Part shown: piece after piece, positions 9,432 to 18,626 of the stretch | Position numbering within the stretch: position 1 is the first letter of the stretch | Layout: each line of letters opens with the position of its first letter | Source of the DNA: Campylobacter sp. RM12651 | GTDB lineage: Bacteria; Campylobacterota; Campylobacteria; Campylobacterales; Campylobacteraceae | Direction of reading: 5' to 3' | DNA length: 64,000 bases | NCBI RefSeq assembly: GCF_022369475.1 | Contig: NZ_CP059600.1 | Span: 1,735,355 to 1,799,354, forward strand | Notes under the pieces: model-generated | The model's database searches: none | Told to the model about the DNA's origin: nothing | The model's input: only the letters and a program-made list of their open reading frames with translations | Translations under genes and position numbers: made by a program

Positions 9432-10559
9432 ATGTTATCAAAAATCAAAAACAACGAACTTTTACCTGCATTTTTATTATTATTTATGACATTTTTAGCA
9501 ATATTTTTAAAAAATTCTTCATTTAGTGAATTTTACAATGCTTGTTTAGAAGCTAGAGCATCTGTTAGCTTTTTAGATTATTCTTTAAGCAAACCATTAT
9601 TTTTATGGGTAAATGATGGATTGGTTGCTATATTTTTCTTTTGGATTGGACTTGAAGTAAAAAAAGAAATTCTATGTGGAGAACTAAATACAAATAGCAA
9701 AAGATTATTACCGCTTGCTGGTGCTTTAGGTGGAATTATTGTTCCTGCTTTAATATATTCTATATTTAATTTTTTTGATACTTATAGATTAAGTGGATTT
9801 GCAATTCCAACAGGAACTGATACAGCGTTTGCTATTGCTATTTTATTAATGCTAAAAAACTATGTTCCAAATAGTGTAAGAGTATTTTTATTAAGCCTTG
9901 CAATATTTGATGATATTGCTGCAATTATTATAATTGCGATATTTTATACAAATGACCTTTTATATATTTCTCTTGTTTTAGGCTCTATTGGTGTTGGGTT
10001 ATTATTTATATTAAATATTTTCCATTGCACTTACAAAATGTTTTATTTAATAGTAGGTGCTTTTATTTGGGTTTGTGTTTTAGAAAGTGGGGTTCATACT
10101 ACTTTAGCTGGAATGCTTTGTGCATTTTTTATCCCTTTACATACTAAAGACAATAAAGAATTTTTAGAGCAAATTATGCACGATTTAACCCCTTATGTAA
10201 ATTATGCAATATTGCCTATATTTGCTTTATTTAATGCTGGGGTATTGCTTGAGTTTAATTTAGATAATTTAAATAGTGTATTTTTTGGAATATTTTTTGG
10301 TTTATTTATTGGAAAGCAATTAGGAGTATTTAGTTTTTGCTTACTTGCTAATAAACTAGGTGCAACCTTACCATCTAGCAAAAAGATTTTATACGGAGCT
10401 AGTATATTAACAGGAATTGGCTTTACAATGAGCTTTTTTATAAATACATTAGTTTTTGAAGGAAATGAAGCAATTTTTAATAGTGCAAAATTAGCAGTTT
10501 TAAGTGCTAGTTGTTGTTCTGCTGTGCTTGGATTTTTATGGTTAAGATTTAAGATTTGA
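9432..10559 (+). CDS. nhaA: Na+/H+ antiporter NhaA
   Basis: NhaA exports Na+ in exchange for protons and controls cytoplasmic pH. The 375 residues contain the family's unwound-helix motif IPTGTDTAFAIAILL (about 118-132) and the ion-binding Asp pair in SLAIFDDIAAIII. The N-terminal SKPLFLWVNDGLVAIFFFWIGLEVKKE is also diagnostic. AAAGGAGAG lies directly before the ATG. It has its own upstream region (9258-9431) and ends in a terminator shared with the convergent sugar transporter. Confidence 0.94.
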   Translation: MLSKIKNNELLPAFLLLFMTFLAIFLKNSSFSEFYNACLEARASVSFLDYSLSKPLFLWVNDGLVAIFFFWIGLEVKKEILCGELNTNSKRLLPLAGALGGIIVPALIYSIFNFFDTYRLSGFAIPTGTDTAFAIAILLMLKNYVPNSVRVFLLSLAIFDDIAAIIIIAIFYTNDLLYISLVLGSIGVGLLFILNIFHCTYKMFYLIVGAFIWVCVLESGVHTTLAGMLCAFFIPLHTKDNKEFLEQIMHDLTPYVNYAILPIFALFNAGVLLEFNLDNLNSVFFGIFFGLFIGKQLGVFSFCLLANKLGATLPSSKKILYGASILTGIGFTMSFFINTLVFEGNEAIFNSAKLAVLSASCCSAVLGFLWLRFKI

Positions 10560-10586
10560 ATTCAGAAAAATCTGAATTCAAATCTT
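10551..10586. terminator. Bidirectional terminator built over two convergent stop codons
   Basis: A perfect 16-bp inverted repeat with an AAAA loop. Its left arm contains the nhaA stop (10557-10559), and its right arm runs into the stop codon of the convergent transporter (10585-10587). One hairpin therefore ends both transcripts while encoding both C-termini. Confidence 0.8.
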
Positions 10587-11787
10587 ATTTGCATTTATAG
10601 CCTTTAACTGCAAAGAATAAAATATATAAATAGCAAATCGCAGGAATAATGAAAGATATATGTAAATTAACAATATCAGCAAGTATTCCTTGAATAGGAG
10701 GGATAATAGCTCCACCAACGATTGCTATACAAATAATTCCTGAAGCTTGAGAAGTGCAACGACCAAGTCCATTTGTAGCAAGTGAAAAAATAGTTGGAAA
10801 CATAATAGAGTTAAAAAATCCAACACCTAAAACTGCGTAAGCGCCCAATTCTCCACCAATTAAAATAGCACACAATAAAAGCGTCATAGCAATAACTGCA
10901 TTGAATGCTAAACAATAAGCAGGTTTAATATAATTCATTATATAACTTCCAATAAAGCGACCTACCATAGCTCCACCCCAATAATAAGCTATCATACTAG
11001 CACCTTCTACTTGAGTGATATTTAAAATAGGCATTAAATAAAGAATTAAAAATGAGCCGATAGCAACTTCAGCACCAACATAGCAAAAAATCCCAATAGC
11101 ACCTAAAACTAAGTGTTTATATTGCCAAGCACTTGTTCTTGTATCGTGTGCGTTTTCGCTGATTTCTTCTGCTGTAATTCTTACATCAGGTAATTTTATG
11201 AAAAACTTCACAAAAATTCCTAAAACAATTAGTGCAACTGCAATTCCTAAATAAGGTAATTGAACTGAGCTTATTTTTTCTTCTAAGCTTAAATTTGTAG
11301 TTGAACTTAAAATAAATAAGCTACCAAAAAATGGTCCAACGGTTGTTCCAAGTGAATTAAATGCTTGAACTAAAGCTAAATTTCTTGCTTCTTTACCACT
11401 AGGTGATAATAAAGTAACGAACGGATTTCCTGTAACTTGAAGTAACACTACCCCACTAGCTAAAACAAATAAAGCACCTAAAAATATAGCATAACTATGA
11501 GTTCCTGCTGCAGGATAGAATAAAATAGCACCTAATGCGGCTAATAAAAATCCACCTACAACACCATTTTGATAGCCAATTTTTTGAATTAGCTTACCAA
11601 AAAATGCAGAAGTTATAAAATACGCTCCAAAAAAGCAAAATTGAACTAAAGATGATTGAAAATAAGTTAATTCAAAAAGTTCTTTAAGATGTGGGATTAA
11701 AATATCGTTTAAAACGGTTAAAAAGCCCATCATAAAAAATAACGCTGTTAAAATAACAAGCGAAAATGAGTTGTTTTGCGTTCTCAT
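10585..11787 (-). CDS. FHS-family sugar:H+ symporter (FucP/GluP-like)
   Basis: This is a 12-helix major facilitator protein of 400 residues. The N-terminus FFMMGFLTVLNDILIPHLKE and the following FQSSLVQFCFFGAYFI are typical of the fucose/glucose-galactose:H+ symporter family, as are QVTGNPFVTLL and NSLGTTVGPFFG. C. jejuni has a FucP of this family for L-fucose. No fucose-catabolic genes lie beside this one, so fucose, glucose and galactose all remain possible substrates. It appears monocistronic, facing nhaA and sharing its terminator. Confidence 0.82.
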   Translation of the reverse strand: MRTQNNSFSLVILTALFFMMGFLTVLNDILIPHLKELFELTYFQSSLVQFCFFGAYFITSAFFGKLIQKIGYQNGVVGGFLLAALGAILFYPAAGTHSYAIFLGALFVLASGVVLLQVTGNPFVTLLSPSGKEARNLALVQAFNSLGTTVGPFFGSLFILSSTTNLSLEEKISSVQLPYLGIAVALIVLGIFVKFFIKLPDVRITAEEISENAHDTRTSAWQYKHLVLGAIGIFCYVGAEVAIGSFLILYLMPILNITQVEGASMIAYYWGGAMVGRFIGSYIMNYIKPAYCLAFNAVIAMTLLLCAILIGGELGAYAVLGVGFFNSIMFPTIFSLATNGLGRCTSQASGIICIAIVGGAIIPPIQGILADIVNLHISFIIPAICYLYILFFAVKGYKCK

Positions 11788-11880
11788 AATAATCCTTTGA
11801 TTAATTTTAAAAAGCTCATTTTAAAATAATTTTTAACATTTTTAATAACTTTTTGTAAAAAAATTCAAAAAGTGTGTAGT

Positions 11881-12495
11881 TTATACACATTTTAATGTTA
11901 AAACCGAAGATTTAAAAGCATTCACATCAGCTAAATCGTGAGTTACCATAATGCAAGTTAAGTTTAAATTGTTCAAAAAATCCAAAACAAATGTCCTAAC
12001 ACTAGAGCGTAAATTAGCATCTAATGCACAAAAAGGCTCATCTAAAAGCAATAATTTAGGCTTTTGAGCAATACACCTTGCAAGTGCGACGCGTTGTTGC
12101 TGACCACCGCTTAAAGTCTTAGGATAAGAATTAAAAAGATTTTTTATATCTAAAGAATTTAAAATATCTAAGGCAATTTGTTTTTTATCTTTATCTTTTA
12201 TACCAAACATAACATTTTCTAATACATTTAAATGTGGAAATAAAGCATAATCTTGAAATAAAAATCCTATATTTCTTTTATAAGCTGGAATTTTGCTAAT
12301 ATTTTCATTATCTAAAAAGATTTCTCCTTGTTTTAGCTCGTTAAATCCTGCAATTAGCTTTAAAATTGTGCTTTTACCACTGCCGCTTTCTCCTAGGATG
12401 GCTAATTTTTCTCCTTGTTTTAAACTAAAGCTAAGATTTGTAAAAAGTGGCTTTTCGTATCCAAAACTCACATTTTTAAACTCAAAATAATTCAT
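11881..12495 (-). CDS. fbpC: Iron(III) ABC transporter ATP-binding protein
   Basis: This is the ATPase of a ferric iron importer. Walker A GESGSGKST (about 35-43), signature LSGGQQQRVALARC and Walker B LLLLDEPFCALD are intact, and MVTHDLADV is the switch region. At 204 residues it lacks the C-terminal regulatory domain of typical 340-residue FbpC proteins, as expected for the short Campylobacter form. It overlaps the permease gene by 4 bp and is third in the fbpA-fbpB-fbpC operon. Confidence 0.88.
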   Translation of the reverse strand: MNYFEFKNVSFGYEKPLFTNLSFSLKQGEKLAILGESGSGKSTILKLIAGFNELKQGEIFLDNENISKIPAYKRNIGFLFQDYALFPHLNVLENVMFGIKDKDKKQIALDILNSLDIKNLFNSYPKTLSGGQQQRVALARCIAQKPKLLLLDEPFCALDANLRSSVRTFVLDFLNNLNLTCIMVTHDLADVNAFKSSVLTLKCV

Positions 12496-14087
12496 TTTCT
12501 TTCCTTAATCAAATTAAATATAACTAATAATATAAAGCAAGTTAATACAACCACAAGTGCAGGAGCACTAACCATAGCAAGCTGCTCATCACTTGCATAT
12601 CTATCCATCTCAAACGAAAGGGTTTTAAATTCACTCGTAGCAAGCAAACTTGCTAAAGGCAATTCTTTAATCACTTCAATAAAAATCAATATAAATGAAC
12701 TAAGCAAACTAGGGATTATCAAAACAAACTCAACCTTAAAAAAGCCTTTAAAAGGATTTATCCCCAAGCTATGCCTTGCATTAGTTAGTGAGCTAGGCAG
12801 TCTATTAAGCCCTGAATTAATTGAATTAAAACCTAATGATAAAAATCTAACAACATAAGCAAATATCAAAATCACAGGACTTAAAGTTAAAAATAAACTC
12901 TTATTAATCCCCAAATAAGCATAAAAAGAAGCCAAACTTCTATCTATGAAAATAAACATTACAAGCATACAAACAGCCACAACAGAACCAGGAATACTAT
13001 AGCCCATATTTGCTAAAGAGCTTATTATTAATTTTGATTTATTGTTTTTAAAGCGTTGATTTGCTGCTAAAAATAAAGCAATTATCAAAATAATCACACT
13101 AGAAACTACACTTAAAAAAAAGCTATTTTTGCTAAGAGCAAATAAATTAGCATAATCAACATCAAAATAACTTCTCTTAAACCATATTAAAATGTGAATA
13201 ACAGGCAAAATAAAGCTAATAAATAAAATTATAAAAAACAAGCTAAGCACAATTATTTCGGCTTTTTTGCTAAGTTGTGTCCTTGTTAGTGCATATTGTT
13301 TTGAGCCTAATTCATAAGGTCTTTGAGTGATTTTTTCAATAAATAAGATAAAAAATACTATTAATAATAAAATCACAGCTAATTTAATAGCAGCATTTAA
13401 ATCCCCATATCCAATCCAAGCTTTGTAAATACCTGTACTAAATACATGCAGACCATAATAATTCGGCGCTCCATAAGCATTAAGCGTCTCCATAGCACAC
13501 AAACTTGCACCAGCTACAATAACAGGTCTTGATAAAGGCAAAATGACTTTAAAAAATATCTCAAATTCATTTTTACCTAGACTTCTTGCACTATAAATTA
13601 AACTAGAAGCAAATCTAGCTAAAAATCCCCTTGTAAGTATGTAAGTATAAGGAAAAAACGATATTGAAAATACAAAAATAACTCCATAAATATTCATCAT
13701 ATCAAAATGGATTTTAATATTAAATGTATCTCTTAAAAATATATTAAACCAAGAAAAATAAGAGAAAAAATCAGCATAAACATAGGCAAACAAATAGCTA
13801 GGAATTGCAAAAGGTAAAACCAAGCAAAACTTAAAAAATTTCCTAAATCTAAACTCATAAAAACTCTCAAAATAAGCTAAAAATACCCCAATAATCGTAG
13901 AAAAAATCAGGGTAAATAACACAATAATTCCTGTATTTTTTAGATATTCTACTAAGTAGCTATCAAATAACACAGCCGTATTTTCTTTAATCGGCTGTGT
14001 TATAAAAAATATAATATAAAAAATAGGAATTAATATTATAAATAATATCAAATAAGCTAAAAAATCGCTTAATCTTCTCACTTCCAT
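12492..14087 (-). CDS. fbpB: Iron(III) ABC transporter permease
   Basis: This fused double permease of 531 residues has about twelve membrane segments. Each half bears an EAA-type cytoplasmic loop (SLGKNEFEIFFKVILPLSRP and SLGINPFKGFFKVEFVLIIP) that contacts the ATPase. It carries Fe3+ from FbpA through the inner membrane. It overlaps fbpA by 10 bp upstream and fbpC by 4 bp downstream, so the three genes are tightly coupled. Confidence 0.9.
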   Translation of the reverse strand: MEVRRLSDFLAYLILFIILIPIFYIIFFITQPIKENTAVLFDSYLVEYLKNTGIIVLFTLIFSTIIGVFLAYFESFYEFRFRKFFKFCLVLPFAIPSYLFAYVYADFFSYFSWFNIFLRDTFNIKIHFDMMNIYGVIFVFSISFFPYTYILTRGFLARFASSLIYSARSLGKNEFEIFFKVILPLSRPVIVAGASLCAMETLNAYGAPNYYGLHVFSTGIYKAWIGYGDLNAAIKLAVILLLIVFFILFIEKITQRPYELGSKQYALTRTQLSKKAEIIVLSLFFIILFISFILPVIHILIWFKRSYFDVDYANLFALSKNSFFLSVVSSVIILIIALFLAANQRFKNNKSKLIISSLANMGYSIPGSVVAVCMLVMFIFIDRSLASFYAYLGINKSLFLTLSPVILIFAYVVRFLSLGFNSINSGLNRLPSSLTNARHSLGINPFKGFFKVEFVLIIPSLLSSFILIFIEVIKELPLASLLATSEFKTLSFEMDRYASDEQLAMVSAPALVVVLTCFILLVIFNLIKERK

Positions 14088-15079
14088 AAAGCCTTATCAG
14101 CTACTACTTGAGCGGTTTCAAGATTTTTTGCTATTTCGTTAAAATCAATTTCACTTGCTTTAAACTCACCCCATGATTTAACCACATCAGCAGGACTTGC
14201 TTCGCTATTTACTGGAAATTCGTAATTTGTTTGAGCTAAAATCTCTTGAGCTTCTTTACTTACTAAAAACTCCATTAAAGCGGTTGCTTCTTTTACATTT
14301 TTAGCATATTTTGTAATACCTGCTCCACTTATATTTATATGCGTTCCACCATCGTTTTGATTTGGGAAGAATATTTTAAGATTTTTGAATACTTCTTGTT
14401 CAATCGGGTCTTTTGATACTGACATTCTACCTAGATAATAGCTATTCATAATAGCAATTGCCCCTGTGCCACTTACAATTGCTTTTGCTTGGTCTCTATC
14501 ATTGCCTTTTGGCTCTCTTGCAAAATTAGCAACTAATTTTTTAGCCCAATCTTGAGTTTGGTTAAGCCCATCTTTTGCTATCATAAATGCTATTAAATGG
14601 CGATTATACGAAGCTGTTGAAGAGCGAGTTAAAACCTTGCCCTTAAACTTCTCATCAGCTAATGCTTCATAAGTGCTAAGGTCTTTTTCGTTAATTTGTT
14701 TTGGGTCATACACAAATACTCTAGCTCTATAGGTTACTCCTGCCCAAGTTTTGTCTTTATCACTAAATTTTGCAGGAACTTTTTCATCAACTATTTTTGA
14801 TGAATAAGGTTGTAATAAGCCTTTTGATTTTGCTTTGTATAAATCCCCAGCTCCAACTGTCATAAACAAATCAGCTTGAGTATCTTTGCCTTCTTGCTCT
14901 AGTTTAGTAATAAGTGGGTCAATTTTATCCTGAACTAAATTAACCTTGATACCTGTTTTTGCTGTAAATGCGTCAAATACTATTTTGTCCGAATCATAAT
15001 GCCTTGAAGTATAGACATTCACCACACCATTTGCCAAAAGCACACTGCTTGCTAGAATTGTTAAAGCTAACTTTTTCAA
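14078..15079 (-). CDS. fbpA: Periplasmic ferric iron-binding protein
   Basis: FbpA captures ferric iron in the periplasm and delivers it to FbpBC. The protein has a signal peptide (about 1-17, MKKLALTILASSVLLAN) and the mature start VNVYTSRHYDSDKIVFDAF, which matches the Campylobacter cFbpA class with its conserved tyrosines. Later it shows IMNSYYLGRM, another Tyr pair typical of iron ligands. Length 333 is normal. It is the first gene of the operon, and an AT-rich, partly palindromic stretch upstream could hold a Fur site. Confidence 0.92.
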   Translation of the reverse strand: MKKLALTILASSVLLANGVVNVYTSRHYDSDKIVFDAFTAKTGIKVNLVQDKIDPLITKLEQEGKDTQADLFMTVGAGDLYKAKSKGLLQPYSSKIVDEKVPAKFSDKDKTWAGVTYRARVFVYDPKQINEKDLSTYEALADEKFKGKVLTRSSTASYNRHLIAFMIAKDGLNQTQDWAKKLVANFAREPKGNDRDQAKAIVSGTGAIAIMNSYYLGRMSVSKDPIEQEVFKNLKIFFPNQNDGGTHINISGAGITKYAKNVKEATALMEFLVSKEAQEILAQTNYEFPVNSEASPADVVKSWGEFKASEIDFNEIAKNLETAQVVADKALWK

Positions 15080-15130
15080 TTTTTCTCCTTAAATAATATT
15101 TTAAAGTATTGAAATATTAGCAAGAAATTT

Positions 15131-15150
15131 ATAACAATTATTATTTTTAT
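15131..15150 (-). promoter_or_regulatory. Candidate Fur-type operator upstream of fbpA
   Basis: On the minus strand this reads ATAAAAATAATAATTGTTAT, with partial similarity to the ATAATnATTAT repeats of Fur boxes. It sits about 55 bp before the fbpA ATG. The match is imperfect in a very AT-rich gap, so this is a weak call supported mainly by the iron-uptake function. Confidence 0.35.
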
Positions 15151-15207
15151 TTTTAAATAAATTAAAAATTACTATCAATAATACTAAATTGCTGAATAAT
15201 ATTTAAT

Positions 15208-15213
15208 TATAAT
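15208..15213 (+). promoter_or_regulatory. Probable -10 box for the Sel1-repeat gene
   Basis: TATAAT 31 bp before the ATG at 15245, in the divergent fbpA/Sel1-repeat intergenic region. Confidence 0.5.
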
Positions 15214-15244
15214 AAAATAAGATACTTAAAAAAAAGGAGAAAAA

Positions 15245-15970
15245 ATGAAAAAAATATTATTAATCGCATTAATTAGCGTAATTGCTTTTTCGCAAGATTA
15301 TTATAAAGAAGCTTTAAAATATCACAAATGTTTAGGCGTTGAATGTGATTTAGAAAAAGCAAAAGAACTATACATAATCTCTTGTAATGAAAAATCATAT
15401 AAAGCTTGTAATAATTTAGCAACTATTTATAATGAAGAAAACAATCCAGATAGCTTACAAAAAGCTGAATATTATTATAAATTATCTTGTGAGTATAATA
15501 ACAATGATGGAATTTCTTGTGGGAATTTAGGTATATTTTATTCTAATACTTTAAAAGATGATATTAAAGCAGAACCATATTTATTTAAAGGTTGTAAAGC
15601 AAACATAAAAGATGCTTGTATGCAATTAGCCTTCGTATATATAAATACAAATACTAACTTAGATAGAACCGCTAAAATATTTGAACATTATTGCAAGTTA
15701 AATGACCAAAATTCTTGCTTTAATTTAGGGCAATTATATTTATATAATGATAAGATGAAAAACGAAAAATTAGGTTTTGAAAATCATTTAAAAGCTTGTA
15801 ATATGGATAATGCGATTTCTTGTAAAAATATAGCTATTTTGTATGTAAAACATAATAATTTATTTAAAGCGTTTAAATATTTTAAAAAATCTTGCGGCTT
15901 AGGAGAGCAAGAAGATTGCAAAAAAGCCTTAAGTATTGTTATACATTTTATTAAGAATTTAAAGAACTAG
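15245..15970 (+). CDS. Cysteine-rich Sel1-like repeat periplasmic protein (Hcp-like)
   Basis: This is a 241-residue secreted or periplasmic protein with a signal peptide (MKKILLIALISVIAFSQ). About six tandem Sel1-like repeats each carry a Cys pair, visible in KCLGVECDLEKAKELY, SCNEKSYKACNNLA, SCEYNNNDGISCGNLG and CKLNDQNSCFNLGQLY. This regular Cys spacing is the hallmark of the Helicobacter cysteine-rich proteins (Hcp), where each repeat is closed by a disulfide. It would therefore depend on the Dsb oxidative system. The function is unknown; Hcp proteins have been linked to host interaction. It has its own promoter and terminator. Confidence 0.8.
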   Translation: MKKILLIALISVIAFSQDYYKEALKYHKCLGVECDLEKAKELYIISCNEKSYKACNNLATIYNEENNPDSLQKAEYYYKLSCEYNNNDGISCGNLGIFYSNTLKDDIKAEPYLFKGCKANIKDACMQLAFVYINTNTNLDRTAKIFEHYCKLNDQNSCFNLGQLYLYNDKMKNEKLGFENHLKACNMDNAISCKNIAILYVKHNNLFKAFKYFKKSCGLGEQEDCKKALSIVIHFIKNLKN

Positions 15971-15991
15971 AAATAATTCTAGTTCTTTTTT
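15961..15991 (+). terminator. Terminator after the Sel1-repeat gene
   Basis: AAAGAACTAGAA / TTCTAGTTCTTT form a perfect inverted repeat with an ATAA loop, followed by a T run. The left arm includes the stop codon. The convergent astA ends at 15994, so it may serve both directions. Confidence 0.75.
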
Positions 15992-15993
15992 AC

Positions 15994-17829
15994 TTATTTA
16001 CTAAGTGCTTTGCCTAAATCAAACGGCCACGCTTGATAGCCTGTTGTATCTTTTAATTGGATTTCAACGCTAGGAGTGGTTGAGCCATATTTAAATTCCA
16101 TAATGTATGGATTTGGTGCTGAAGTGAATGCTCCATTTGCTAAATCAAAATTAGCCCCCGCAGTAGCCGAATATGCAAAAATTGAGTTTTTATCTGCATT
16201 ATATTGAGCTAGAGAAGTTACAGGGCTATACCATTCATGACCTCTTTGTTTGCCGTATTCCCAAACTTGTTCAACGCTCATTTTTTTCTCATCTATTTTA
16301 TAAACAACTGCACGAGAGTATTTATCAGTTGGAAACGCAGGTTGTTCCATACCACGACTATCTCCGTTATCAAATACGGTTATATAAGTAACGCCTTTTT
16401 TACTTAATTCATGAATTCTATAAGCTGTGTGTTGAGTCCAAGTGAAGTCAAATCCACCTTCAGGATTTTCATATCCTGGACATTTACTATATTCATCATC
16501 ACACTCAATTTTTTTACCTTTATTATCTACAGGTTGTAATAAGTATTTTTTAAACTCATCTTTCCAACCTTTGTGAGCACCTAAAATCCACTTGATTTTT
16601 TTATCACGACCAATTTTTACAACCGCATTTTGATGGCGAGATGAAATGATAATACTATCATCACTTGGGTCATAACTAACGCTATTTACATGAGCCCAGT
16701 TGCGACCTGCTCCAGTTCCAACAATATCTCCAAATTTATCGCTACTATCAAGTTTTGCTAATTCTTCAGCACTTAAAGTTTGACCTGCTTTATTTGCATC
16801 AATATTTAAACATACTGCACCTTGGTCAAGAACTTTTAATGCTATATCTCTATATGGGTCAAGTATTTCGTATAATCTCCAATCATCAACCACATTACCA
16901 TCTCTATCAATTTCTACGATAACATCTCTTACCGTTCTTACATTTTTACCATCAGGGCGAAGTGTATTTGCACTAGCAACTCTTAAAAAATAATTTCCAT
17001 TAGCTGCAACATCAAGTTGGTGTGAATAGTCAATATAGTTTGCAGGTAAGCGACGATTGAAAATCTCTCTTCCCATTATGTCATATTTTGCATATCTTTG
17101 ACCATATCCCCAAACTAAAGCACCATCAGTATCTTGTTTAAAGCCCATCATAACACCAGCCATAGTTGAGCTATCAAGGTCATAAATTGGAGTAGCTAAC
17201 ATATACCATCTAACTTCTCCTGTTGTATCAATAATAAAGTTTTGCGGATAGTAATTCCATTCTAATGCCCCACCTGTTGGGTTATTCCATACTACTTTAG
17301 TTCCTGCTCCACTTTTTTCTTCAATATTATTTACAAAATAAAGTCTATCTTTAAATTCTGGGTCAATTTTATTTACTTTAGCTTCACTAAATAATGCAGC
17401 TTTTTGGAATTTAATTCCACTAGCTTCTACATAAATAGCACTAGCATACATTTCATAAACTTCGTTTTCTACTCTTTCTTTTTTGCCATTTGCTTCTTTT
17501 GTATAGCTAACCTTAACTGTATTGTAATAATTAGGATATAGTCCAAAAACTGGAATTCCCCCGTGAGTTAATAAAAATTTATTAGCAACATTATATTTTA
17601 AAGGAACTCCGTTTTCCTTAGGAACAATTTCAACACTAACATCACTTAATTTATAACCACCATTTTTAATAACTGCAGTAAGGGGAGCGATTTTATAAGG
17701 GTTCATTACTAATTCACCGATTTTGCCTTGTTTATGATAATCAGTCTTAGCACCACTAGCACCACCTATAGCATAAGCACTTGTTGAAAGAATTGCAGCT
17801 GCTGCAAATAAACTCAATACCTTTTTCAT
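15994..17829 (-). CDS. astA: Periplasmic arylsulfate sulfotransferase
   Basis: AstA transfers sulfate from one phenolic ester to another phenol in the periplasm, with no PAPS needed. The 611 residues begin with a signal peptide (MKKVLSLFAAAAILSTSAYA). They contain the arylsulfotransferase propeller core, including VSYDPSDDSIIISSRHQNAV and KIKWILGAHKGW, with TWTQHTAYRIHEL later. Its two conserved-region Cys pairs (for example CDDEYSKC) would need oxidation. Directly upstream in the same direction are dsbB and dsbA homologues, a dedicated disulfide pair like the assT-dsbL-dsbI module of uropathogenic E. coli. Length matches recalled C. jejuni AstA (~620). Confidence 0.93.
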   Translation of the reverse strand: MKKVLSLFAAAAILSTSAYAIGGASGAKTDYHKQGKIGELVMNPYKIAPLTAVIKNGGYKLSDVSVEIVPKENGVPLKYNVANKFLLTHGGIPVFGLYPNYYNTVKVSYTKEANGKKERVENEVYEMYASAIYVEASGIKFQKAALFSEAKVNKIDPEFKDRLYFVNNIEEKSGAGTKVVWNNPTGGALEWNYYPQNFIIDTTGEVRWYMLATPIYDLDSSTMAGVMMGFKQDTDGALVWGYGQRYAKYDIMGREIFNRRLPANYIDYSHQLDVAANGNYFLRVASANTLRPDGKNVRTVRDVIVEIDRDGNVVDDWRLYEILDPYRDIALKVLDQGAVCLNIDANKAGQTLSAEELAKLDSSDKFGDIVGTGAGRNWAHVNSVSYDPSDDSIIISSRHQNAVVKIGRDKKIKWILGAHKGWKDEFKKYLLQPVDNKGKKIECDDEYSKCPGYENPEGGFDFTWTQHTAYRIHELSKKGVTYITVFDNGDSRGMEQPAFPTDKYSRAVVYKIDEKKMSVEQVWEYGKQRGHEWYSPVTSLAQYNADKNSIFAYSATAGANFDLANGAFTSAPNPYIMEFKYGSTTPSVEIQLKDTTGYQAWPFDLGKALSK

Positions 17830-17856
17830 TTTAATCTCCTTTAAAAAATTCCTATC

Positions 17857-18615
17857 TTAAAATCCAGCTGCCATTGAAGCAATTTTTGCTGCTTTAATAG
17901 CATTTCCACCAAAAAATAATATCAAAGTAACAGCTATTACAATAATAGCACCAATTTTTGCACATTTGCAAGGTTTTGATATAAAGCCTATAAACATTGC
18001 TAAAAGTGCAACAAAACAACATACAAAGCATAATAAACATGCAATTGCCATATTCATAAAATGCAAACTAGGTATTAAATACCAACCTTGCGAATAAAAT
18101 CCATCTTCAAAATCGCCCGCTTCAGTTCCTACGAAAAATTGTTGAAAAGAACTTAAAGTAGCATAAGCATCTTCAGGCACGATAGGATTGTCAAGACCAC
18201 ATTCTCCAGTAGGTAAAAACCAACCTGGTGCTAATTCGTGTAAAGGCAATGCAAAAGGATATATTGGAATTTCTCTACAACCTTGCACTCCACCAAAAGC
18301 ATTTGCATTATGCACTGCTTCGTGAATTTCATTTAAAGTTATACAAAATCCAAAACCTATTAAACAACCATAAAAACCTAAAGTATATCCAATAATTCTA
18401 GTTAGTTGATGTGGATAAATAGCTGCTATTATGCCACCTATTGCCATTACTATCATTGCATATCTAATATATACGCATTGTTCGCAAGGCTGCATATATA
18501 AATAATCTTGAAAGAAATAATGTGCTACACAAGTAAGACCTAGTGTAACAATAACCATTAATATCCATAAAAGCCTACCTTCTTGTAGGCTTGTTAATTT
18601 ATTAAGAAGCTTCAT
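17857..18615 (-). CDS. dsbB: DsbB/DsbI-family disulfide oxidoreductase partner of AstA
   Basis: This inner membrane protein should re-oxidise the adjacent DsbA and pass electrons to quinone. The first redox pair is in QPCEQC (Cys44, Cys47) after membrane helix 1. The second is Cys113 (GVQGCRE) and Cys139 (TGECG) in a long periplasmic loop. About five hydrophobic segments are present, including two C-terminal ones (about 190-215 and 222-240) beyond the DsbB core. At 252 residues it is longer than E. coli DsbB (176), fitting the DsbI type. It lies 27 bp before astA and 11 bp after dsbA. Confidence 0.87.
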   Translation of the reverse strand: MKLLNKLTSLQEGRLLWILMVIVTLGLTCVAHYFFQDYLYMQPCEQCVYIRYAMIVMAIGGIIAAIYPHQLTRIIGYTLGFYGCLIGFGFCITLNEIHEAVHNANAFGGVQGCREIPIYPFALPLHELAPGWFLPTGECGLDNPIVPEDAYATLSSFQQFFVGTEAGDFEDGFYSQGWYLIPSLHFMNMAIACLLCFVCCFVALLAMFIGFISKPCKCAKIGAIIVIAVTLILFFGGNAIKAAKIASMAAGF

Positions 18616-18626
18616 AGCAAAACTCC

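Noticed and set aside
12293-12490. Plus-strand ORF inside fbpC and similar short antisense ORFs elsewhere
   Set aside because: Each lies wholly within a well-supported gene on the other strand and has no motif or ribosome site.
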